Source: an uncultured Clostridia bacterium
Lineage (GTDB): Bacteria > Bacillota > Clostridia > Oscillospirales > Acutalibacteraceae
DNA: 64,000 bases
Direction: 5' to 3'
NCBI GenBank assembly: GCA_947581635.1
Contig: CANPVE010000012.1
Span: 16,768 to 80,767 of the forward strand
The notes below the pieces were generated by a model. That model was not told the DNA's origin. It saw only the letters and a program-made list of their open reading frames with translations, and made no database searches. Numbering within the stretch: the stretch's first letter is position 1; every line of letters begins with the position of its first letter. The position numbers were made by a program, and so were the translations under genes. Below, piece by piece: positions 34,595-42,922 of this stretch.

Positions 34595-36529
34595 ATGAGA
34601 ATGAAGAAATTGACTGCCGTAATTATGTCGGCGCTTCTCGCATCGTCATTTACAGGCTGCAAGAATTCCGACGACGGCGGCTCAGACGTTTCGTCCGCCG
34701 TGACCGTCCTCGACACCTCCGATATGTTCAGCGACAGGGATAAAGAAGTGGGCTACGATGAAGCAGAATGTTCCAAAATAACGCTCAGCGGAAACTCCGC
34801 AAGCTCTGACGACAGCGGAGTTTCGATATCGGGCGGTACTGTCACCATATCCGGGGAAGGCACATACATTCTTCGCGGCACACTCGACAACGGCGCGATT
34901 GTAGTGGATTCCGACAGCAATTCCAAAATACGTCTCATATTCGACGGCATAAACATAAACTGCGAAACAAGCGCGGCGGTGTACGTAAAGCAGGCGGATA
35001 AGGTGTTTATCACGCTCGCGAAAAACACGGAGAACACGCTCTCCAATTCGAGTGAATTCGTCGCCATAGATGACAATGATATAGATGCGGTTCTGTTCTC
35101 GAAGGACGATTTAACGCTCAACGGCTCGGGTTCTCTGACTGTAAACGCCAAATACGGACACGGCATCGTCTCCAAGGACGATTTAATCGTAACCGGCGGC
35201 ACATATAAAATCACCGCCGAAAAGAAGGGACTGGACGCCAATGACAGCATTCGCATAGCCAACGGAGACTTCACGGTCGATTCGGGCACAGACGCTCTGC
35301 ACGCAGAGAATACGGAAGATTCCGCAGCGGGATATATATATATTGCGGGAGGAACTTTCAATATAACCGCAGACACGGACGGAATAGACGCGAGCGGCTC
35401 AATTCAAATTGACGGCGGCACTCTCTGCATCACCACGGGCGGCGGCAGCGACAATGCCAGCACCAAGCAGGACGGAACCCCCAATTCCGACTGGGGCAAT
35501 TGGGGCGGAGGAATGCGCGGCCACGGCGGCATGGGCGGCATGGGCGGTCGCGGCGGTATGGGGGACATTGGCAGCATCCCCGACGGAGCGGCGGTAAAAA
35601 TGTCGATCAGCGGGATTCCGAACGCCCAAACGATCACACTCGCGACGGATTCGGGAACTGCCGACACATCATCTGAAACCAATTCATCGAAGGGTATTAA
35701 GTCGGACAGCTCTGTGGCTATAAACAACGGCACACTCACGATAGATTCCTCCGACGATGCAATCCATTCCAACGACTCACTTTCGATTTCAAACGGAACT
35801 CTCGAAATATCCTCGGGGGACGACGGTATACATGCTGATGCTTCTCTTTCAATAACGGGCGGCAAAATCAATATCACAAAGAGCTATGAGGGCATAGAGG
35901 GACAGAGCATAGAGATAAGCGGCGGCAGCACAAAAGTCACCGCCTCGGACGACGGGGTCAACGCGGCAGGCGGCAGCGATGGCAGCAGCGTGGATGGGCG
36001 CATGGGTCAAAATAATTTCGCCTCGCAGGACGGAGTTGAGATAAACATTTCGGGCGGCACACTGAATGTCAACGCCTCGGGCGACGGAATAGATTCCAAC
36101 GGCAGTATAACGGTTTCGGGCGGAGAGACGTATGTATCCGGCTCCGCCAACAGCGGCAACGCTCCGCTTGATTACAACGGCGCCGCCACGATAACGGGAG
36201 GTATCGTCGTCGCCACGGGCATGAGCGGAATGGCTCAGAACTTCGGCGACGCCTCCACTCAAGGCTCGATGCTGGTAAATGTCTCCAATCAGCCGGCGGG
36301 CAGCGCCGTAACGCTCAAGGACAGCGGCGGCAAGACGATTGCCTCCTTTAAGCCGGAAAAGGAATACAACTGCGTTGTGGTAAGCGCACCGGACGTAAAG
36401 CAGGGCGGCAGCTACACGCTTGTGTCCGGCTCGGCTGAAACGTCCGTCAAGATGGATTCGCTGATTTACGGAGGCGGTCAAACCGGCATGGGCGGAGGTA
36501 TGAAAGGCGGCGGCAGAAAACGCGGATGA
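34595..36529 (+). CDS. Cthe_2159-type carbohydrate-binding beta-helix lipoprotein
   Basis: 644 residues. Lipoprotein signal (SSFTGC, Cys22). The body is built of repeated short units such as LTLNGSGSLTVNAKYGHGIVSKDDL, ISIANGDFTVDSGTDALHAEN-like, and LEISSGDDGIHADASLSITGGKI, each ending in an Asp-Gly-Ile/Leu turn: a right-handed parallel beta-helix. A Met/Gly-rich linker (about residues 296-328) and a Gly/Met/Lys-rich basic C-terminus interrupt the pattern. Cthe_2159 of Clostridium thermocellum binds cellulose and polygalacturonate with calcium. In many Firmicutes this family neighbours VTC, DUF4956 and CotH-kinase genes; CotH is absent here. Same operon as 33002-34536; terminator at 36595. 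Confidence 0.87.
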   Translation: MRMKKLTAVIMSALLASSFTGCKNSDDGGSDVSSAVTVLDTSDMFSDRDKEVGYDEAECSKITLSGNSASSDDSGVSISGGTVTISGEGTYILRGTLDNGAIVVDSDSNSKIRLIFDGININCETSAAVYVKQADKVFITLAKNTENTLSNSSEFVAIDDNDIDAVLFSKDDLTLNGSGSLTVNAKYGHGIVSKDDLIVTGGTYKITAEKKGLDANDSIRIANGDFTVDSGTDALHAENTEDSAAGYIYIAGGTFNITADTDGIDASGSIQIDGGTLCITTGGGSDNASTKQDGTPNSDWGNWGGGMRGHGGMGGMGGRGGMGDIGSIPDGAAVKMSISGIPNAQTITLATDSGTADTSSETNSSKGIKSDSSVAINNGTLTIDSSDDAIHSNDSLSISNGTLEISSGDDGIHADASLSITGGKINITKSYEGIEGQSIEISGGSTKVTASDDGVNAAGGSDGSSVDGRMGQNNFASQDGVEINISGGTLNVNASGDGIDSNGSITVSGGETYVSGSANSGNAPLDYNGAATITGGIVVATGMSGMAQNFGDASTQGSMLVNVSNQPAGSAVTLKDSGGKTIASFKPEKEYNCVVVSAPDVKQGGSYTLVSGSAETSVKMDSLIYGGGQTGMGGGMKGGGRKRG

Positions 36530-36594
36530 ATTTGTTAAATTGATCGAATTTCCACTGCTATCAAAGGTTTTCGCAGTTCGGCTTCAATAACAAA

Positions 36595-36650
36595 AAGTCG
36601 GAATCTTCGCACCAATATGTGTGAAAATTCCGACTTAACTTTTAACTTTT
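36595..36650 (+). terminator. Terminator after the VTC-DUF4956-beta-helix operon
   Basis: Arms 36595-36612 and 36619-36636 (AAGTCGGAAT core) then a T-rich tail. Confidence 0.85.
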
Positions 36651-36756
36651 TATTTTTAAATTCCAGAATCCAAACAAACTCAAAACGCACCCAACATCAC
36701 CACAAACGCGAGCCGACACACAAAAATTCGACAGTCAGCGACAGTTCAAAACCAAT

Positions 36757-37086
36757 TTAAACCCTTACCGCAAGGAGTCTGCTTCTCTCAAGCTCCAACG
36801 CGGACAGAGAGTTTTTGAGTTCGACTATACGACCCTCGATATATCCCTTAACTGCGTCACTCGCTGTGGAAAGGCTGCCGGAAAGCGCCCTGTATTCCTC
36901 GTTGGCGGCTATAAGCCTATCGTCAATTTCCAATATCCTTTCGCGGTTGGCGTGGTTTCGCATAACTACGAAGTTGCCTGCCGTGTCGTCCGACGGCCGA
37001 TATGGCGAGGCCATTCCGTTATACTCGCCGCTTCTCACGCAATTCGGCTGCTGTCTGTCAACAATGATACCATAATCGTAAAGCAT
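36757..37086 (-). CDS. Small coiled-coil protein of unknown function
   Basis: 109 residues starting at the ATG at 37086, seven bases after a GGAGG; an ATG two codons upstream is too close to that site. Residues about 45-105 are strongly helical with heptad-like leucines (RILEIDDRLIAANEEYRALSG..., KGYIEGRIVELKNSLSALELERSRLL). The N-terminal 40 residues are polar and Tyr/Asn-rich. No signal peptide or membrane segment. Not recognised; the ribosome site and codon pattern argue it is real. Faces the beta-helix gene and diverges from the ABC-F gene. Confidence 0.6.
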   Translation of the reverse strand: MLYDYGIIVDRQQPNCVRSGEYNGMASPYRPSDDTAGNFVVMRNHANRERILEIDDRLIAANEEYRALSGSLSTASDAVKGYIEGRIVELKNSLSALELERSRLLAVRV

Positions 37087-37558
37087 AATCATACCTCCAA
37101 TTTCCTACTTTTTAATTTTCTCGCGTTTTTGCGTTTAACGCTATACGGGGTGGTCGAAGTCCCGCATTAAACAGATTTACTCAATACACACTCTAAATAT
37201 TACTCCCGCTGCCGCGGAAGGACGGGAAAGACACTCGTTTATGGCGAATATCACAAACAAAACAGCCTGTCCAAGATCGCCTGATGGCAATTTGAACAAA
37301 AACAATGAACAACTTCTAACACTATTATAACACCAAAGCCGCCGCAGTTATGTACAAATTGTTAATATTGATTAAATATTTGTACTCAATTTACAAATAT
37401 GTTTAATATATTTTTGCCAAAAAATACATTGAACAGAATTGCAGGTATTTCTCGATTAATAATTTGTTAAATTAACTGTTTACAGATTTATTTTATAATG
37501 CTACAATTTAATGTAATATATTCTTTTGATTATTTATTTTGACGGAGGACACCTACGC
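37087..37558. other. Divergent spacer, no gene seen
   Basis: Between the small coiled-coil gene and the ABC-F gene. Very A+T-rich on the right; a TATAAT at about 37494 precedes the ABC-F gene but no good -35 is at 16-18 bases. No hairpin with a U-run or known riboswitch pattern was found. ABC-F genes often have leader regulation, so a cryptic attenuator is possible but not visible. Confidence 0.45.
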
Positions 37559-39172
37559 ATGATTACAGTATCAAACGTAAGCCTTAATTTCGGAGGGGCT
37601 ACGCTCTTTAAGGACGTAAACCTAAAATTCACCCCCGGCAACTGCTACGGCATTATCGGTGCAAACGGCGCGGGCAAATCGACATTTCTCAAAATTCTCT
37701 CCGGCGAGCTTGAGCCGTCCACCGGCGAGGTTGTAATTCCCAAGGAACTGAGAATGTCAATACTCAAGCAGAATCACTTTGAATACGACGATTACTCCGT
37801 AATGGATACCGTGATAATGGGCAACCCCCGCCTTTATGAGATAATTCAGGAGAAAGACGCGCTCTATTCAAAGCCGGATTTCAGCGAAGAGGACGGCGTT
37901 CTCGCCTCCGAGCTGGAGGGCGAATTCGCGGAGCTTAACGGCTGGGACGCGGAAACCGAGGTCGCTAAGCTGATGAGCGGTCTGGGGTTGGGCGATATCG
38001 ACCCGTATACGACGCTGAACACCCTAAACGACCGCGACAAAATCAAGGTGCTGCTTGCGCAGGCGCTCTTCGGACAGCCGGAAATAATCCTTCTCGACGA
38101 GCCCACCAACCATTTGGATATCCAATCAATAGCGTGGCTCGAAGATTTCCTGATGGACTACGAGGGCACAGTGATAGTGGTGTCGCATGACCGCCATTTC
38201 CTCAACAACGTCTGCACCCACATTGTCGATATCGACTACACCAAGATAAAGATGTACGTCGGCAACTACGACTTCTGGTATCATTCCAGCCAGCTCATGC
38301 AGCGGCTTCTCAACGATCAGAACAAAAAACGCGAGGATAAGATAAAGGAATTGCAGTCCTTCATCGAGCGATTCTCCGCCAACAAATCCAAGGCAAAGCA
38401 GGCCACTGCCCGCCGCAAGCTGCTTGACAAGCTGACAGTGGAGGAAATGCCTGCCTCGTCGAGAAAATACCCCTTTGTGGTGTTCAACATGGATCGCGAG
38501 GCGGGGAAGGAAATTCTGTGGGTGGAAGGCATAAGCAAGACCGTCAACGGAGTGAAGGTTCTCAACAACGTGTCGTTCCGCGTAAATAAAGGGGATAAAA
38601 TCGCTTTCGTGGGCGACAACGAGATCGCCAACACCACGCTTTTTCAAATTCTCATGGGTGAGATTGAGCCGGACGAAGGCTCCTTCAAATGGGGTGTGAG
38701 CACTACCCAGTCGTACTTCCAAAAAGACAGTTCCGAATACTTCAACAACTGCGATCTCTCCATAATCGACTGGCTGGCGCAGTACGCCGACGATGCCCTC
38801 CAGACCACTTTGCGAGGTTTCTTGGGCAAAATGCTCTTCTCGGGCGATGATGTGCTCAAACCCGTCAATGTCCTTTCAGGCGGCGAGAAGGTGCGCTGTA
38901 TGCTTTCAAGAATGATGATGTTCGGCTCTAACGTGCTTGTGATGGATCAGCCCACAAACCACCTTGACCTTGAAAGCATAACGGCGGTGAACGACGGCCT
39001 TATCGCCTTCAAGGGCAATATTCTGTTTGCCTCACACGATCATCAGTTTATCCAAACCGTAGCCAACAGAATCATAGAGATAATGGACGAGGGCTGCATA
39101 GACAGAATGACAACATATGATGATTATATAGAGGCACGTGCGTCAATAATCGCGTCTAGAAATAAGAGCTGA
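37559..39172 (+). CDS. ABC-F family ATPase with one degenerate ATP site
   Basis: 537 residues, no membrane domain: two ABC domains joined by a helical linker (about 240-300), the ribosome-associated translation-factor type closest to YkpA/YbiT. ABC1 has Walker A GANGAGKS (34-41) and Walker B LLDEP (178-182), but its signature is LNDRD (156-160) rather than LSGGE. ABC2 has signature LSGGEK (439-444), but its Walker A is GDNEIANTT (352-360) lacking the Lys, and its Walker B reads MDQP (Gln464 for the catalytic Glu). So the composite site ABC1-Walker/ABC2-signature is intact and the opposite site is dead. Start ATG 37559 with GGAGG 10 bases before. Precise role (translation rescue or antibiotic protection) unknown. 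Confidence 0.9.
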   Translation: MITVSNVSLNFGGATLFKDVNLKFTPGNCYGIIGANGAGKSTFLKILSGELEPSTGEVVIPKELRMSILKQNHFEYDDYSVMDTVIMGNPRLYEIIQEKDALYSKPDFSEEDGVLASELEGEFAELNGWDAETEVAKLMSGLGLGDIDPYTTLNTLNDRDKIKVLLAQALFGQPEIILLDEPTNHLDIQSIAWLEDFLMDYEGTVIVVSHDRHFLNNVCTHIVDIDYTKIKMYVGNYDFWYHSSQLMQRLLNDQNKKREDKIKELQSFIERFSANKSKAKQATARRKLLDKLTVEEMPASSRKYPFVVFNMDREAGKEILWVEGISKTVNGVKVLNNVSFRVNKGDKIAFVGDNEIANTTLFQILMGEIEPDEGSFKWGVSTTQSYFQKDSSEYFNNCDLSIIDWLAQYADDALQTTLRGFLGKMLFSGDDVLKPVNVLSGGEKVRCMLSRMMMFGSNVLVMDQPTNHLDLESITAVNDGLIAFKGNILFASHDHQFIQTVANRIIEIMDEGCIDRMTTYDDYIEARASIIASRNKS

Positions 39173-39199
39173 CGGTTCCTCGGCTGACAAAGATCTATA

Positions 39200-39240
39200 A
39201 AAATTCGGCAGAATGCAAAAAGTCATCTGCCGAATTTTTT
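39200..39240 (+). terminator. Terminator after the ABC-F gene
   Basis: Stem of AAATTCGGCAGA (from 39201) with its complement ending near 39237, running into a six-T tail. Confidence 0.88.
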
Positions 39241-39303
39241 ATGCGTTATTTGCGTGAATATTGTCGAAAATGTATAAATACGCTTGTAAAATAAAATTTT
39301 ATG

Positions 39304-39332
39304 TTGCTATTTGTAAATAAATGAGGTATAAT
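39304..39332 (+). promoter_or_regulatory. Sigma-A promoter of the SH3/serine-hydrolase gene
   Basis: -35 TTGCTA (39304-39309), 17-bp spacer, -10 TATAAT (39327-39332). The same hexamer pair and spacing recurs at the GGDEF gene (47219-47247). Confidence 0.88.
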
Positions 39333-39385
39333 CACGTTATGTGTTCATAGTATGTTTTTTATTTTTCCATGAAGGGGTGAAGAAT

Positions 39386-41419
39386 ATGCGCAAAAGTGTG
39401 AGTGAAAGTAAAAGCATATGCAAAAAAGTGAATATATCCGCATTTATAGACAAAGATCGGGAAGTAAAACACTGGATTACAGTGAAAACAATAAAGTTGA
39501 GCGCCGTGATGGCCGCCGCGCTTATCAGCGTATTTATATTGGCCTACATGACTATACCGGTGTTTGCGGCCTCAAATTACATACAGATCACGGGTGATTC
39601 CGTCAGCGTCAGAAGCAACGCAGGACTTTTCTACTCGGTGATAGGCGAGGCGCACAAGGGCGACAGGTATGTCTGTCTGGGTGAAAAGAAGGACTCAACG
39701 GGACAAAAATGGTATTATGTTCGATTTTCCGACAGCAAATCGGGCTGGATAACCGCCCAATATGCCAAAACGGTTTCCGGTCCGGACAGCGCCCCGTCTA
39801 AGAAAGTTCAGATAACCGGCTCCACCGTAAATGTCCGCACGGGCAACGGAAACGAGTATTCCAAGTTGGGTGTTGTCATGCAAGACGGCAAATACGATTA
39901 TCTTGGAAGTTCCAAGGCGGCAGGCGGCGTTGTATGGTACAAAATTCAATTTTCATCAAACCGCACAGGTTGGGTGACAAGCAAATACAGCAAACTGATT
40001 ACGGTATCGTCCTCAACCGCAGACAAAGAGACCGTCCAAAAAACTTCCGCCACTAAAAAGACCTCCTCAAAGATTACAGCCGCAGCAGATACCTCACCAA
40101 CAGCACAGAGGAAAATCACACCATGGGCTGTGACCGCAACAGCCACCGCGTCGGCGGCGCAGAAATATATCAAAGTGACAGACAGCTCGGCTAACGTGCA
40201 TTCGAGTCCGGGTTCATCTCACACCACACTGGGGACGGTAAAGCGCGGCAGCATCTACAGGTATCTCGACAGCGGCAAGGCGTCCGACGGTGCTGTGTGG
40301 TACAAAATCCAGTACACATCGGGCAAGGTCGGGTGGATAGCAAGCGTCAGTGCGAATATAATTGATATTCCAATCGATGTTCCAAATGAGGTTTCGCTTA
40401 CGTCGGCACAGAGCGCGGTAAACTCTGCCGCCAAAAAATACGGCGCGGTAGGCGTACAGGTTGCCGTAATCAAAAAAGGTCAGGTCACCGATACATATAA
40501 CTATGGCTACGCCACAAAGGGCGGCGCCGCCATGAAGAGCGACAGCAAGATAAGAATTGCCTCGATATCCAAGGTGGTTGTTGGCATGAATGCCATGAAG
40601 ATGCAGGAGCAGGGTATTGTAGACATCGACGAGAGCATCGGCGTCTATTGGAACAATTCTCCCTATAAATCAACCACCCTTCGCAAATTACTCACCCACA
40701 CATCGTATCTCAAAGATAATCAATACATCGGCACGAAATCCGGCACGGCAAATCAACTCAAATCCCCCGCGTGTTACCGCTCGTCCAACTCATGGATGTA
40801 CAACAACTATGGTGTGGGTGTGGCCGGCTCCACACTTGAAGTGGCATCGGGACAGACGCTCAACAGCTATACCGAAAAGAACTTCTTTGCGCCGCTCGGC
40901 ATCGACGCGTCCTTCACCTCTGGCAATCTGAAGGACACAAGTAAACTGGCAACTCTGTATTATCCGAGTGGCAGCGTTGCGAGGAGCATATCGAACGCGA
41001 ATAAATTCAAAACAAATGAAGTGGGTCAAAACACTGCGTATTTTGCAGGCGGCCTAACCATAAGCGCCGAAGATATGGCAAAGCTGGTTGCAATACTGGC
41101 CAACGATGGTGTTTATGACGGAAGACGATATCTTTCGGAGGAGTCGGTGAAGATAATGGAGACGCAGCAATGCAGCGGTTATTCGCGCGGGCGAAGCTTT
41201 AAGCAGTGTATTCCGCTCAGATATCAAACCGACATCTACGGTCAGAGCAAAATGTATTATCATCTCGGCACCGCATACGGCACTCTTGCATACGCGGGCT
41301 ACAACCCCGACACCAAAAACGGAGTTGTGATCATCACTACCGGAGCAAGCGATTCTTATGACAGCTACGGCATATTCAACGTATGTGCAGATATTGCAAA
41401 ATACTTCTTCAATCAATGA
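39386..41419 (+). CDS. Exported triple-SH3b, class C beta-lactamase-fold serine hydrolase
   Basis: 677 residues from the ATG at 39386 (GGGGTGAAGA upstream; after the promoter). A cytoplasmic basic N-terminus of about 35 residues and a hydrophobic segment ending VFAAS serve as signal or anchor. Three bacterial SH3 domains follow (about 60-125, 130-200, 255-325), each with SVRSNAG / NVRTGNG / NVHSSPG and GW(I/V)T/AS; a Thr/Ser/Lys-rich linker separates the second and third. The catalytic domain (about 340-677) is beta-lactamase/PBP4*-like: SxxK in RIASISKVV, YxN as YNNYG, and HLG in place of KTG. Probably binds peptidoglycan and cleaves D-amino acid peptides or esters; not a proven beta-lactamase. 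Confidence 0.86.
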   Translation: MRKSVSESKSICKKVNISAFIDKDREVKHWITVKTIKLSAVMAAALISVFILAYMTIPVFAASNYIQITGDSVSVRSNAGLFYSVIGEAHKGDRYVCLGEKKDSTGQKWYYVRFSDSKSGWITAQYAKTVSGPDSAPSKKVQITGSTVNVRTGNGNEYSKLGVVMQDGKYDYLGSSKAAGGVVWYKIQFSSNRTGWVTSKYSKLITVSSSTADKETVQKTSATKKTSSKITAAADTSPTAQRKITPWAVTATATASAAQKYIKVTDSSANVHSSPGSSHTTLGTVKRGSIYRYLDSGKASDGAVWYKIQYTSGKVGWIASVSANIIDIPIDVPNEVSLTSAQSAVNSAAKKYGAVGVQVAVIKKGQVTDTYNYGYATKGGAAMKSDSKIRIASISKVVVGMNAMKMQEQGIVDIDESIGVYWNNSPYKSTTLRKLLTHTSYLKDNQYIGTKSGTANQLKSPACYRSSNSWMYNNYGVGVAGSTLEVASGQTLNSYTEKNFFAPLGIDASFTSGNLKDTSKLATLYYPSGSVARSISNANKFKTNEVGQNTAYFAGGLTISAEDMAKLVAILANDGVYDGRRYLSEESVKIMETQQCSGYSRGRSFKQCIPLRYQTDIYGQSKMYYHLGTAYGTLAYAGYNPDTKNGVVIITTGASDSYDSYGIFNVCADIAKYFFNQ

Positions 41420-41443
41420 TAAACCTCCACTTGTAAAAGCAAT

Positions 41444-41486
41444 TCGAGCTAAACGGGAAATATTACCCTGTTTGGCTCGATTTTTT
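41444..41486 (+). terminator. Terminator after the serine hydrolase gene
   Basis: Arms TCGAGCTAAACGGG (41444-41457) and CCCTGTTTGGCTCGA (41466-41480), then six T. Confidence 0.88.
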
Positions 41487-41589
41487 CTTATCATCTGGTT
41501 GAATCTATGGTATTTTTAACGGCATATTAACGAAATATGATAAAAGATGTAATTCTCTCGTTTCTCGCCTCACACAAGGTCTACTGTAC

Positions 41590-41617
41590 TTGACTAATTG
41601 CCGCTGTTTATGATAAA
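41590..41617 (+). promoter_or_regulatory. Probable sigma-A promoter of the mreB homologue
   Basis: -35 TTGACT (41590-41595), 16-bp spacer, -10 GATAAA (41612-41617); shifting by one gives ATAAAT with 17 bp. Confidence 0.7.
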
Positions 41618-41669
41618 TTTATATTATGAACTTATGCTGCAATATTAATTTTCCTGGAGATGTGTGTAA

Positions 41670-42710
41670 TTGAAAAAATTCTCTCTTGGAATGGACGTCG
41701 GGATAGACCTTGGCTCCACTTCGGTAAAGATATACACCCAAAACAGTCAAATCGCGCTGAATGAGCCAACGATGGTAGCGGTCAACATAGACAGCGACGA
41801 AATTCTCGCGTTTGGCTCGGAAGCCCTTCATATGCTCGGCCGCACCCCCGAACACATCGAGGTGGTCCGACCGCTGCAATACGGACGAATCAAACACTTC
41901 CGCCTGGCGGAAACCATGCTGACGCAGTATGTCAGGCAGGTATGCGGCAGCAGAATATTGATGCCAAGAGTTGTGGTATGTGTACCCGCCGGCGTTTCCG
42001 AGGTGGAAAAGCAGGAAGTGGTGGAATCGCTGCGTGCAGCAGGCGCGCGCAAAGTGTGTCTGATAGAAACGGTAGTGGCGGCGGCACTGGGCGCGGATCT
42101 GGATATATCCAAGCCGCGCGGGGTGATGGTGTGTGACATCGGAGGCGATACAACCGACATTGGCGTGATGTCGGTCAACGGAACGGCAGTCTCTCACTGG
42201 ATAAAATACGCAGGCAATTCTTTCAACGAAGCCCTTGTGGAATATATGCGAAAAGCACACAACCTCATAATAGGCCCAAAAACGGCCGAAATTCTGAAAA
42301 AAGAGGCGGGCTGTGTGGTTGCGCGTGAAAAATCCGTCACAGTGACGGCTAAGGGCCGTAATGCAGAGACAGGTATGCCAGACATGGCAAAGGTGACGTC
42401 AGAGGAAATGCTGGAGGCATTTGAGGAACCTGCGGTGAGAATATACCGCGCGGTTCAGCATACGCTCGAAACCGCTCCCCCCGCACTGGCGGGAGATCTG
42501 CTTGGGGGCGGAGGAATTACCCTCACCGGCGGAGGCGCGCAGCTCTACGGCATGGATAAGCTGATCGCCCGTCACACCAACCTCGCCGTAACAACGGCAA
42601 TGGAACCGGGACTGTGCGTGGCTCTCGGCACAGGCAAGGCGATAAAATTCATGGACACGCGCGACAAATTTGAAAAGGACACCTCGCCTCTTGATGTATT
42701 CGGCTATTGA
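41670..42710 (+). CDS. MreB/Mbl-family bacterial actin
   Basis: 346 residues, typical MreB length (about 335-350). Starts at TTG 41670 (GGAG about ten bases before). Actin-fold nucleotide motifs: phosphate 1 GIDLGSTSVKIY (10-21), VVVCVPAGVSEVEKQEV near 105, IETVVAAALGADLDI near 130, phosphate 2 MVCDIGGDTTDIGVM near 150 and adenosine LTGGGAQLYGMDKLI near 290. Forms membrane-bound filaments that guide cell-wall synthesis. No mreC/mreD follows, so this is a stand-alone paralogue (Mbl or MreBH type) rather than the main mre operon copy. Confidence 0.88.
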   Translation: MKKFSLGMDVGIDLGSTSVKIYTQNSQIALNEPTMVAVNIDSDEILAFGSEALHMLGRTPEHIEVVRPLQYGRIKHFRLAETMLTQYVRQVCGSRILMPRVVVCVPAGVSEVEKQEVVESLRAAGARKVCLIETVVAAALGADLDISKPRGVMVCDIGGDTTDIGVMSVNGTAVSHWIKYAGNSFNEALVEYMRKAHNLIIGPKTAEILKKEAGCVVAREKSVTVTAKGRNAETGMPDMAKVTSEEMLEAFEEPAVRIYRAVQHTLETAPPALAGDLLGGGGITLTGGGAQLYGMDKLIARHTNLAVTTAMEPGLCVALGTGKAIKFMDTRDKFEKDTSPLDVFGY

Positions 42711-42873
42711 TTCTACGAAAAATTTTAAGTTCGGCCGGCAGAGCTGTTATCCGAAAGAGTGTGCAAAAATGCAGGATATAACCGACCCCGGCGAATCCCG
42801 AGCAAGTGACCATTTTAACCGAGCTTTTCTGAACATAACTATTGATACGAGCAAGAGCACAAATCATAAATAA

Positions 42874-42919
42874 AAAATGGTGAAACCGATTGTTATGTTT
42901 CAATCGGCTTCACCATTTT
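42874..42919. terminator. Bidirectional terminator between mreB and yihY
   Basis: 19-bp arms 42874-42892 and 42901-42919 with one G-U pair, A-run on the left and T-run on the right; genes converge on it. The 160 bases from the mreB stop to here hold no gene. Confidence 0.88.
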
Positions 42920-42922
42920 ATT

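Noticed and set aside
39386..41419. Calling the SH3 protein a beta-lactamase resistance gene
   Set aside because: The class C-like fold with HLG instead of KTG and the SH3 domains point to peptidoglycan-related hydrolysis; resistance is not supported.
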